Shown one piece after another: positions 14,953-26,738 of a DNA stretch of 41,888 nt (position 1 is the first letter of the stretch; the number at the start of each line of letters is the position of its first letter). A model generated the notes under the pieces. That model saw only the letters and a list, made by a program, of their open reading frames with translations, was not told where the DNA came from and searched no databases. The DNA comes from Clostridia bacterium (GTDB lineage Bacteria; Bacillota; Clostridia; Christensenellales; Aristaeellaceae). The DNA lies in contig JAFZOG010000053.1 of assembly GCA_017550745.1 (NCBI GenBank), forward strand, positions 1-41,888. Reading direction: 5' to 3'. The translations under genes were made by a program, and so were the position numbers.

Positions 14953-17900
14953 CCCTTTGACCCGCACGCGTTCCAAGTCCTTTGGCAGATCGCAAAGAAA
15001 AGGCGATTCCGGTCCGCCGCAGACGAGGGTGAGGGAATGCTGCGCCCGCGTCATGCCCACGAAGAAGAGCCTTCTTTCCTCCTCTGTATCGGTTTCTTCC
15101 TGCGGACGAACCAAAGGGAAACGCCCTTCTTCCAATCCGGCCAGAAAAACGGCGGGAAACTCGAGTCCCTTCGCGGCATGCAGCGTCATCAGCCGAACAG
15201 CGCCGGAGGAGACTCCGCCGCTGAGCCTGCGGATGTCCCCTTCTTCTCCCAGGCGTACGGCTTCAAGGAAATCCGGTATGGTATCGTAAAACACGGCGGT
15301 GTTGAGCATTTGCTCTGTCTCTCTTCCCAGCGTCCCCGTTTCCTGCTTTAGCTTTTCCATCAGGGAGCGGGGACTTTCCTTGGCTGCCTTGGGCAGGAAT
15401 TCTTTGACCGCATCCACAAAAGGAGAAAGCGCGTCATAGGCGGAAAGACCGTCTGCAAAAGCCTTCAATTGACCCGTCCGGAGAAGCGGCAGGGAAGCGC
15501 AGGCACGTTGGGCCAGTCCCTCCGGGCATCGCCACAGCCCTTTCAGGGCAAGGCGAAGGCTGCTTTCATCCGTCGGGTCAAGCAGCGCGGCAAAGAAACC
15601 CAGCAGCGCTTGATTCTTTTCCGATTCCAGATAAGCGCCGCGGCCCGACACCACGCAGGGGATGCTGTCATGATTCAGGCATTTTTCCATCTGTTCCAAT
15701 TGCCGATGCGTACGGCACAGCACCGCGATTTCCGAAAAAGCGTACCGCGCCCTCTCCCCCTTCCGCGCTTCCGTCATGCCCAGGCCCCCTGCCAGCCGGG
15801 CGATTTCTTTGGCAATCCAGATGTACTCCGTTTGCTCGTCCGGGGCGATTGCCAGACGGACCGGCTCGCCTTCCGGAAGCGTCGCCTGCAATTCCCGGTT
15901 TCCGCCGGGGTTTTTGCTGATCGCCCGCCCGGCGCACGCGATGATCTCCGGCGAAGAGCGGTAATTTTGCTTTAGCCTGATCGTTTGTATATGCGGGCGG
16001 AAAGAAGATAATGCCTCAAAACACGCGGCGTTGGCTCCCCGGAAACCATAGATGGACTGATCCGGATCGCCGATCACAAACAGCTGGTTTTCGCTGCTCC
16101 AATACCGCACCAGCGCTTGCTGCGCCGGATTGATGTCCTGGTATTCGTCCACCAGCAGATAGCGGAACATCGTTTTCCCCCGGACGGGAACAGCCAGCGC
16201 TTCCGTCAGCACGTCGTCCAGATCCCGCAGGTTCAGCCCATTCAGCCGTTCCTGATACTGTTCCAAAAGCCCGGCCGGAATGCCAGGCACGGTCAATCCG
16301 TTCTTGACGGATGAAATCATGCGCAGCGCCGCGTCAGGCGGCAGCGTTTCATTTCTGTCCCTGAGGATCCCATCAAGGATTTCTTTGGCGGTTTTTTCGG
16401 AAACCAAGGGCTTTTTATCCAGCAGGGACAGGCAGATTTGGTGAAATGTACCCACCGTCAGTCCGCGGCACGCTTTCTTTCCCAGGCGTTTTTCCAGCCG
16501 TTCCGCCATTTCCGCGGCTGCCTGGCGGGTGAAGGTGACGGCGGTGATTTCCCTGGGCGACACGTGCCTATCCTCGATCAGCCAGGCGATACGGTTCACC
16601 ATCGTACCGGTCTTGCCTGTACCGGGGCCGGCGATGACCGCCACGGTTTCTGCCTGGGCCCGAATCGCCTCCTCCTGTTCGGGATTTGGCATAAATTTTT
16701 GTTTGGACGCCGTTTGGGATACGGTTTTTTTCTCCTTGCCCGCTATACTGCCGGTTTTCTTTTTGGCAGCCGGCGCAGATTGCACGCCCAGCAGGCTGGT
16801 CTGCCCCAGCAGCGTTTCCTTTTCCCCCGGCTGAAACACGCTGATGACGCCGTATTCCCCGTCGTATCCTCCCTGCCGGATAACCTGTCCCGCGCGAAGG
16901 CGCCGGACTGCTTCGCTGAGCAGGAATCCTCCGGCACGCTCGATTTCATCCGGGGTCTTTTCCCGCAGGATCCCGAACTCAGGGCCCAGCTCTTGCAGCA
17001 GTTCGAAATAAAACGCCTGGGCCTTTTTACTGGCGAAAGAAACGCCCAGCGTCTCCCCCACCAATTCCGGCAATGGGATGAGGCTTTCAAACGGCTTTTC
17101 CAGAACGCCCGGAGCGCTCCTGTCCGCCAGCGCTTCCACCCGGTTCAGCACGCCGATGGTGATTTTTTTTCCGCAGACCGGGCACAGGCCGCCGTGCATC
17201 GCGGTTTCTTCCGGTTCCAGGCGGCATTTGCAATCGCGGTGACCGTCCAGGTGATACTTACCTTCCTCCGGGAAAAACTCAATGGTGCCTTCAAAGCCTT
17301 CCCCGGTTTCCAGGGCCTTTTTCAGGTCAGCGTAATTCAGGCCGCAGGAGAGCAGGTTTGCTTCCCGGCCGAGCTTCTGCGGGGAATGCGCGTCGGAATT
17401 CGATACCAGCAGATGTCCGTCCAGCGCGGACAAGCGGCGGTTCATGGGCGGGTCGGAGGACAATCCGGTTTCCAGGGCGTGAATATGGGGCGACAAATCC
17501 CCATAGCACTCCTCAATGGAATCGAACCCTGAAAACGCCCCGAACAGGGAAAAGTGCGGCGTCCAGATATGGGCGGGAATATAAACGGCTTCCGGGCAGC
17601 TTTCCAGCACGATCTCCAGCAGATCCCTGCTGTCCAGGCCGAGGATGGGCCTGCCGTCGCTGTGAAGGTTGCCGATGGCTTCCAGCCTGTGGGAGAGCTT
17701 TTCCGCCTCCTCCAGGCCGGGCAGAACGATCACGTGGTGCACCTTCCGGGTCTTTCCATCCCGTTTGTAAATGGTGCTGATCTCTCCTGTCACAATGAAA
17801 CGCGGTTCACGCGTATCCGGTATGCCGCAGGGCAAAGCGTACGTTTCTTTCAGCCGATACAGCCCGGATCCGTCGGGGATCAGCATTTCTTTTAGCTCTT

Positions 17901-18045
17901 CCCGCCATTTGGGATGGGTGAAATCGCCGGTACCGATCAGGTCAATGCCCTTGTATTTCGCCCAAAGGTGCAGATGCGGCGCATCGCCTTCGCTGCTGGT
18001 GGCCCGGGAGTATTTGGAATGGATATGCAGATCGGCAATCATCAT
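14914..18045 (-). CDS. Fusion of EndoQ-like PHP nuclease and UvrD-like helicase
   Basis: This 1043-residue protein has two parts. Residues 1-420 form a PHP-type metal-dependent domain (ADLHIHSKYS with H7 and H9, GTGDFTHP, VSNSDAHSP) with a zinc knuckle (C272, C274, C288, C291), as in endonuclease Q, which cuts DNA at deaminated bases. Residues 450-1043 form a superfamily 1 helicase: Walker A GPGTGKT (473-479), DEYQD (633-637), GDPDQSIYGFRGA, LHAAKGLEFPAVF and VGMTRAQHSL. A low-complexity Lys/Ala linker (425-450) joins them. Together they suggest nicking at damaged bases followed by strand displacement. The nuclease activity is inferred from the family. The start is the ATG pair at 18045/18042. 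Confidence 0.88.
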   Translation of the reverse strand: MMIADLHIHSKYSRATSSEGDAPHLHLWAKYKGIDLIGTGDFTHPKWREELKEMLIPDGSGLYRLKETYALPCGIPDTREPRFIVTGEISTIYKRDGKTRKVHHVIVLPGLEEAEKLSHRLEAIGNLHSDGRPILGLDSRDLLEIVLESCPEAVYIPAHIWTPHFSLFGAFSGFDSIEECYGDLSPHIHALETGLSSDPPMNRRLSALDGHLLVSNSDAHSPQKLGREANLLSCGLNYADLKKALETGEGFEGTIEFFPEEGKYHLDGHRDCKCRLEPEETAMHGGLCPVCGKKITIGVLNRVEALADRSAPGVLEKPFESLIPLPELVGETLGVSFASKKAQAFYFELLQELGPEFGILREKTPDEIERAGGFLLSEAVRRLRAGQVIRQGGYDGEYGVISVFQPGEKETLLGQTSLLGVQSAPAAKKKTGSIAGKEKKTVSQTASKQKFMPNPEQEEAIRAQAETVAVIAGPGTGKTGTMVNRIAWLIEDRHVSPREITAVTFTRQAAAEMAERLEKRLGKKACRGLTVGTFHQICLSLLDKKPLVSEKTAKEILDGILRDRNETLPPDAALRMISSVKNGLTVPGIPAGLLEQYQERLNGLNLRDLDDVLTEALAVPVRGKTMFRYLLVDEYQDINPAQQALVRYWSSENQLFVIGDPDQSIYGFRGANAACFEALSSFRPHIQTIRLKQNYRSSPEIIACAGRAISKNPGGNRELQATLPEGEPVRLAIAPDEQTEYIWIAKEIARLAGGLGMTEARKGERARYAFSEIAVLCRTHRQLEQMEKCLNHDSIPCVVSGRGAYLESEKNQALLGFFAALLDPTDESSLRLALKGLWRCPEGLAQRACASLPLLRTGQLKAFADGLSAYDALSPFVDAVKEFLPKAAKESPRSLMEKLKQETGTLGRETEQMLNTAVFYDTIPDFLEAVRLGEEGDIRRLSGGVSSGAVRLMTLHAAKGLEFPAVFLAGLEEGRFPLVRPQEETDTEEERRLFFVGMTRAQHSLTLVCGGPESPFLCDLPKDLERVRVKGSLGAQVKQISFL

Positions 18046-18188
18046 GGCGTTCTCATCCTTTTCTTTTGCGTCCTTATATGAAAAATCGCTCCTTCCCGCA
18101 GGGGGAAGAAACGGAAAACAACCGGAATGCAGCGCAAAGCGCCCCGGGATGCGCCGTCCGTCCTATGGATCAAAGGAGAAAGCCCGGG

Positions 18189-18407
18189 TTACATCAGCAG
18201 ATTATGCTCGATGAGAAGCTGCTGCGCCTCTATCGCCTCTGAGCCAAGCACCATGATTTCATAGCAGTTTTCTTCCGAAGCAACAGCACGGCTCACCTGT
18301 TTGGCGCGGGCCAGAATCCCCTCTCCCTCCAGCAGCGCCAGAATCTCCCTGGCAGTTTTTTCGCTGTGCGCCATGTGGATCACCTTCCACTCCACTCCAT
18401 GAGCCAC
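18189..18407 (-). CDS. Small conserved clostridial protein of unknown function
   Basis: This protein has about 72 residues; the start chosen is GTG 18407, eight bases after GGAGG, because the ATG at 18413 lies only two bases from that site. The sequence (WKVIHMAHSEKTAREILALLEGEGIL and YEIMVLGSEAIEAQQLLIEH) has a ferredoxin-like beta-alpha-beta pattern seen in short clostridial proteins that bind nothing known; some databases have mislabelled them as glutamate decarboxylase. An extended -10 promoter (TGGTATAAT) lies at 18510-18518. Confidence 0.65.
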   Translation of the reverse strand: MAHGVEWKVIHMAHSEKTAREILALLEGEGILARAKQVSRAVASEENCYEIMVLGSEAIEAQQLLIEHNLLM

Positions 18408-18509
18408 AGGCATTTCCTCCGTTCTCGTATCTGAATACCGCATCGCCCGCCGCCTGCTCCTTATGGAATCGGCGGGACGGCCGACCGCGCTGCGCGCCGG
18501 TCGCTCGTT

Positions 18510-18518
18510 ATTATACCA
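18510..18518 (-). promoter_or_regulatory. Extended -10 promoter of the small conserved gene
   Basis: Minus strand: TGGTATAAT, a perfect -10 with the TGn extension and no good -35. Confidence 0.55.
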
Positions 18519-18568
18519 TGCAACAATCGAAGATTCCACTGGTTTTTAAAAATTCTTGGAAGCGCTTC

Positions 18569-18597
18569 TTGTCAATCAGGACAATATCGTATATAAT
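18569..18597 (+). promoter_or_regulatory. Promoter of the upp-atp operon
   Basis: -35 TTGTCA (18569-18574), a 17-bp spacer and perfect -10 TATAAT (18592-18597), about 60 bp before upp. Confidence 0.8.
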
Positions 18598-18603
18598 AGG
18601 TAA

Positions 18604-19287
<684 letters not shown>

Positions 19288-19303
19288 GCCTGAGGAAAGC
19301 GAA

Positions 19304-19795
19304 ATGAAAATCGAATCCGCCGTAAGGACGGAAACAAAAAAAATCGCCATCGGCACGGGAATTCTTTCCGTGCTGATGCTTGCCGTTTTTCTGATCCTTG
19401 GGAAATTTGATCTTTCCGTTCTCCTGGGCGCGCTGCTGGGCTATATCGTCGCGGTGGGCAATTTCTTCCTGATGGCGATGACCGTTCAGCACGTGACCAA
19501 CAGCATGCCCGTGCTGCCGCCCCGCCCTCAGGAAGAAGAAGCGGACGAAAGCGAAGACGAAAAGAAGGAAGAACCCCTCAGCGACGAAGCCCGCCAGGCT
19601 GGCAAGACCATGCAGGCTTCCTTCTTTTTCAGGATGCTGCTCATCGGCGCCGCGGCGGCTTTGGCCGTTTCACTGCGCCAGGTGTTCAACCCCTGGGCCG
19701 CGCTGGTTTCGCTTCTGTTTCCCAATTTCGTGATCACGGGAAGAAAGCTGTTTCAAAAAGAACAGAAGGAGGCATCAAAAGACAGTGGAAAATAA
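19304..19795 (+). CDS. atpI: ATP synthase subunit I
   Basis: This 163-residue membrane protein has helices near 16-36, 37-60 and two more after a charged Glu/Lys-rich loop (about 70-95). Subunit I proteins help assemble the c-ring. The charged loop is longer than usual in AtpI. Its place directly before atpB, with an 11-bp overlap, supports the call more than sequence identity does, since the family is poorly conserved. Confidence 0.75.
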   Translation: MKIESAVRTETKKIAIGTGILSVLMLAVFLILGKFDLSVLLGALLGYIVAVGNFFLMAMTVQHVTNSMPVLPPRPQEEEADESEDEKKEEPLSDEARQAGKTMQASFFFRMLLIGAAAALAVSLRQVFNPWAALVSLLFPNFVITGRKLFQKEQKEASKDSGK

Positions 19796-20639
19796 GAGCC
19801 GTTCACGCCTTGTGGACATCCTTCTTCTGCTGCTGATCATCCTGCCGATGATAGGGGCGATGGTGCTCAAGGTGCTCACTGCGCCGGACGCGCCGCTGTC
19901 AGACGGCGTAGTCATCTCCGGCGCGCAGATCTATTTCACAATCCCCATGCCCTTTCAGGACATGTATATCACAGCGGCCCAGATCAATTCCTGGGCGGTG
20001 ATGCTGTCTATCCTTGGCATCTGCCTGTATCTCACCCACGGCATCAAGGTGATCCCGGATTCAAAGCGCCAGCTGGCCGCCGAATGGATCGTGGATACCG
20101 TCACCAAGCTGGTGCGGGAAAACATGGGAACGAAGTTCCTGGGCTTTGCTCCCTTCGTTGCGGCCATTCTGGCCCTGTCCGCGCTGAGCAGCCTGAGCAG
20201 CCTGCTGGGGCTGTTTCCGCCCACGTCTGACGTGAATGTGGTGGTGGGCTGGGCCATCCTGGTATTCATCCTGATCACGCATTACAAGCTCAAGGGCGGC
20301 GTGTGGGAATACATCAAGGGGTTCTTCTCCCCCATTCCCCTCTTTGCTCCGCTGAACATCATCGGCGAATTCGCCACGCCCATCTCCATGTCCTTCCGTC
20401 ATTACGGCAACATCATGAGCGGCATGGTCATTTCCACGCTGATCGCCTACGCGCTGCGCAGCCTGTCCGCCATGCTGTTCGGCGGTCTGCCCGGCATGCT
20501 GGGCGAGATTCCGTTCTTAAGGATCGGCCTTCCCGCCGTGCTGAGCCTGTATTTCGACATTTTCAGCGGATGTATGCAGGCTTTCATCTTTGCCATGCTG
20601 ACTATGATGTTCATTACCACAGCCGCCCCCGAAGACTGA
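19785..20639 (+). CDS. atpB: ATP synthase F0 subunit a
   Basis: This 284-residue polytopic protein carries the essential stator arginine in the penultimate-helix motif FATPISMSFRHYGNIMSG (R205), matching Arg210 of the E. coli protein, and ends with QAFIFAMLTMMFI, which forms the channel with the c-ring. The start is GTG 19785 behind AAGGAGG, overlapping the atpI end. Subunit a guides ions to and from the c subunits. The motif LRLFGN of most species reads FRHYGN here, a modest variation. Confidence 0.95.
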   Translation: MENKSRSRLVDILLLLLIILPMIGAMVLKVLTAPDAPLSDGVVISGAQIYFTIPMPFQDMYITAAQINSWAVMLSILGICLYLTHGIKVIPDSKRQLAAEWIVDTVTKLVRENMGTKFLGFAPFVAAILALSALSSLSSLLGLFPPTSDVNVVVGWAILVFILITHYKLKGGVWEYIKGFFSPIPLFAPLNIIGEFATPISMSFRHYGNIMSGMVISTLIAYALRSLSAMLFGGLPGMLGEIPFLRIGLPAVLSLYFDIFSGCMQAFIFAMLTMMFITTAAPED

Positions 20640-20684
20640 CCTGTCACCCCCCAGGTGAAAAGCGGATATATCCGCCTCACATAA

Positions 20685-21023
<339 letters not shown>

Positions 21024-21054
21024 TTTCCGCCGCTCAATCACAGAAAGGTTGTAT

Positions 21055-21564
21055 GTGATCATGCAGTCATTGGATATTATATCTGTCAATCTCTGGGATG
21101 TTTTGATTTCCCTTTGCAATCTGATCATCATATTTCTGATTCTGAAAAAATTCTTGTTCAAGCCTGTCCAAAACGTCATGAAAACACGGCAGGACCAGGT
21201 GGATAAGATTTATTCAGACGCGGATCAAAGCCGGGCGTCGGCAAACCAGCTCAAGCAGGAATATGAAAACAAGATGGCGTCCGCGCGGCAGGAGGCTGAT
21301 ACGCTGATCAAAAACGCCACCCAGTCCGCGCAGCGCAGGGGGGATCAGATCGTATCCGAAGCCAACAGCCAGGCCGCGCGTGTCCGGCAGAAGGCGGAAG
21401 AAGAAATCTCCCAGCAGAAAAAGCAGATGCTTCAGGACGTCCGGAGTGAAATTTCTGAACTTGCGGTCGATATTGCGTCCAAGGTGGTCGAGCGCGAAAT
21501 CAATCAGAAGGATTACGACGGCTTTGTCGACCAATTCATTCAGAATGTTGGTGAGCAGCAGTGA
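21055..21564 (+). CDS. atpF: ATP synthase F0 subunit b
   Basis: This protein of about 169 residues has one N-terminal membrane helix (about 10-30, LISLCNLIIIFLILKKFLF) followed by a long charged coiled coil, the peripheral stalk that links F0 to subunit delta. The start is uncertain: GTG 21055 lies six bases after AAAGG, ATG 21061 lies twelve after, and TTG 21049 lies directly after it. The stop overlaps the GTG of atpH by four bases. Confidence 0.93.
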   Translation: MIMQSLDIISVNLWDVLISLCNLIIIFLILKKFLFKPVQNVMKTRQDQVDKIYSDADQSRASANQLKQEYENKMASARQEADTLIKNATQSAQRRGDQIVSEANSQAARVRQKAEEEISQQKKQMLQDVRSEISELAVDIASKVVEREINQKDYDGFVDQFIQNVGEQQ

Positions 21565-22094
21565 CGGATTTCGGCAGAGAATACGGCGAGGGGCTGTATG
21601 CCCTGTGCGCTGAGGAAAAGATCGAACGGGACGTGCTGCAGGAAATGCGGACGCTGAAATCAGTGCTCCGTGAAAACGCCGATTTCATCCGGCTGCTCGG
21701 CAATATGACGCTGAGCAAGCAGGAGCGTGTGGGAATTGTGGACGCCGCTTTCAAAAGCAGTGTTCATGAATACGTGCTCAGCTTCCTAAAGATCCTGGTG
21801 GAGCGCGGCGCGGCGCACACTTTCGCCGAATGCGCGGATGCTTTTGAGGCCGTCTATAACCGTGAGCACGGCGTCGTGGAAGCACAGGCCACTGTCGCTC
21901 AGCCGCTGAATGAAGACCAGCGAAAGAAGCTGGTCGCCCGTCTCGAAGCCATGACCGGCCGGGAAGTGGTCGTCAAGGAAAAGATTGATCCCTCCGTTCT
22001 GGGCGGCGTGCTGCTGCAAATGGACGGTAAGCGCTACGACAATACAGTGCTTCATCGCCTGAATGCCATCAGGCAAGCGATGGCCGGTGAATAA
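21561..22094 (+). CDS. atpH: ATP synthase F1 subunit delta
   Basis: This 177-residue protein begins with [16 protein letters not shown] and ends with [24 protein letters not shown], the typical OSCP/delta pattern. It joins the peripheral stalk to the top of the alpha3-beta3 head. The start GTG 21561 overlaps the atpF stop (GTGA), a sign of translational coupling. Confidence 0.94.
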   Translation: MTDFGREYGEGLYALCAEEKIERDVLQEMRTLKSVLRENADFIRLLGNMTLSKQERVGIVDAAFKSSVHEYVLSFLKILVERGAAHTFAECADAFEAVYNREHGVVEAQATVAQPLNEDQRKKLVARLEAMTGREVVVKEKIDPSVLGGVLLQMDGKRYDNTVLHRLNAIRQAMAGE

Positions 22095-22125
22095 CGCGCC
22101 GGACGCAAGAATGGAAAGCGGTGAT

Positions 22126-23646
<1,521 letters not shown>

Positions 23647-23658
23647 GGAGGCGTAAGC

Positions 23659-24504
23659 ATGGCAGGATCGTCCATGAAAGCCATCAAGCTGCGCATAAAA
23701 AGCGTGGAAAGCACCATGCAGATCACCAAAGCCATGCAGCTGGTGGCAACCTCCAAGCTACGCCGCGCCAAGGAGCGCATGGAAAACAGCAAGCCTTACG
23801 CCACCGTTTCCCGGGAAGCCATTATGAAGGCGGTCTCGCAGTGTAGCGAACCGCAGGTGCCCTTTGTGACGCCGCGGGAGGTGAATAACCGCTGTTATGT
23901 GGTCATCGCCGGGGAACGCGGCCTGGCCGGCGGCTACAACGCCAACGTGTTCAAGGCCGTGGCTTCCCATGCGGAGGGCGTCCCCTACTGCGTGCTTCCT
24001 CTGGGAAGAAAGGCCATTGATAAATTCCAGCATATGGGCATAAAGCTGCTGAACGATAAAATCGGCCATGTGGAAGGCTTGCGCGTAAGCTCCTGTTATC
24101 AGCTGGCGCAGAGGCTGATCTCCGGTTACCGGGACGGGGAATTTGACCAACTGTTTCTGGTCTATACCTCCTTCCAGTCGATGATGAGCCAGGAGGTGCG
24201 CGTGGAACAGCTTTTGCCCATCGAGCGCGCCAAGGAGCAAGTCGAGCGGAATGTGGCCACCATCTATGAGCCCAGCCCGGAGGAAATGCTGGAAAAGGCA
24301 GTGCCGGATTTTCTGGCCGGGCGGCTGTACAGCGCAGCCTGTGATTCCTTTGCCAGCGAAGTTTCCGCCCGACGCAATGCCATGGATTCAGCCACCAAGA
24401 ACGCCGGCGAAATGATCAGCGACCTGAAACTGAAATACAACCGCGCGCGCCAGGGCGCGATCACGCAGGAAATCACCGAGATCGTGGCCGGCGCCGAACA
24501 GTGA
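23659..24504 (+). CDS. atpG: ATP synthase F1 subunit gamma
   Basis: This 281-residue protein has the conserved N-terminal helix (AIKLRIKSVESTMQITKAMQLVA), a Rossmann-like middle (VIAGERGLAGGYNANV) and the C-terminal helix (SARRNAMDSATKNAGEMI) that forms the rotating shaft. The start ATG 23659 follows AAGGAGG, 12 bp after atpA. Confidence 0.97.
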   Translation: MAGSSMKAIKLRIKSVESTMQITKAMQLVATSKLRRAKERMENSKPYATVSREAIMKAVSQCSEPQVPFVTPREVNNRCYVVIAGERGLAGGYNANVFKAVASHAEGVPYCVLPLGRKAIDKFQHMGIKLLNDKIGHVEGLRVSSCYQLAQRLISGYRDGEFDQLFLVYTSFQSMMSQEVRVEQLLPIERAKEQVERNVATIYEPSPEEMLEKAVPDFLAGRLYSAACDSFASEVSARRNAMDSATKNAGEMISDLKLKYNRARQGAITQEITEIVAGAEQ

Positions 24505-24509
24505 TTTAG

Positions 24510-25934
<1,425 letters not shown>

Positions 25935-26033
25935 TGGTTTTCCGTTCAGCATTTAACAGTTCCAAATGACAAAATAACCTTCGCTGAACGGATCGAACCA
26001 AGCGCTCGGAATCGAAAAGAATGAGGAAAAAGC

Positions 26034-26438
26034 ATGTCCACATTTCATTTGCAGATCGTGACGCCCGACCGCAAAGTGTTTGAGGGCGAAGCGCAGAAGA
26101 TCATTCTGCGCACAGTGAACGGCGACGTATGCATTCTGCCCCGCCACATCGACTTCGCCATTCCCCTGGGAATCGGCCAGGCTGTCGTGACGGATGCGGA
26201 CGGCAATACCCGTCAGGCTGCCTGCAACAGCGGCATGCTCTGCGTGAGCAACAATGAGGTGCGCGTGATTGCCGTTACCTTTGAATGGGCGGATGAAATC
26301 GACCTGGAGCGCGCCAAGCGAGCGGAAGAACAGGCCAAGGAGCAATTGCATACCTTGAATCGGGAAAACCAGAACTTTGTCCTGGCCGAAGCAAAGCTGA
26401 AGCGCGCCCTCGCCCGCATTCAGACAAAGAATATGTGA
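26034..26438 (+). CDS. atpC: ATP synthase F1 subunit epsilon
   Basis: This 134-residue protein has the N-terminal beta-barrel (FHLQIVTPDRKVFEGEA, NGDVCILPRHIDFAIPL) and the C-terminal two-helix region (RAKRAEEQAKEQL) that can inhibit ATP hydrolysis. It is the last gene of the atp operon. Where most have LGHHAP the sequence reads LPRHIDF. A strong hairpin follows about 60 bp downstream. Confidence 0.95.
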   Translation: MSTFHLQIVTPDRKVFEGEAQKIILRTVNGDVCILPRHIDFAIPLGIGQAVVTDADGNTRQAACNSGMLCVSNNEVRVIAVTFEWADEIDLERAKRAEEQAKEQLHTLNRENQNFVLAEAKLKRALARIQTKNM

Positions 26439-26498
26439 TGCTATTCAGATGGACGTTGGAAGGGCTGCGTGTTGATAACGCACATTCGGCTTAAATCC

Positions 26499-26533
26499 TG
26501 CGGGCGGCATGAATCGAAATCATGCCGCCCGCA
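26499..26533 (+). terminator. Hairpin after the atp operon
   Basis: A perfect 14-bp inverted repeat (26499-26512 with 26520-26533) with a 7-nt loop. There is no clear T-run on either side, so it may be a weak or Rho-assisted terminator, or a 3'-end stabilising structure, for the upp-atp transcript. Confidence 0.6.
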
Positions 26534-26738
26534 TTGGTTTACAGTGGATTGATCGGTTTTTCAGTGTGCAAAGCTGCTTTTCTTGAAGTATTTTTCCGCA
26601 AGCGTCAGCGAACCCGCTATGTCCGCATTTAGAACGAAAGACGCGCTGCCACGGTTTGCTTTCAGCGCATAATTTCCCTTGAATCCGTTCAGCGCGATCC
26701 ATCCGTCTTCATCGGCCCGACAATTGAACCGATCCTGA
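26534..26738. other. Intergenic stretch with a possible gene remnant
   Basis: No convincing gene is seen. The minus strand holds an open stretch of about 65 codons that overlaps the end of the GGDEF-EAL gene and would need a TTG start without a ribosome site. Its translation (DGWIALNGFKGNYALK..) looks protein-like and might be a decayed fragment. Confidence 0.3.
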
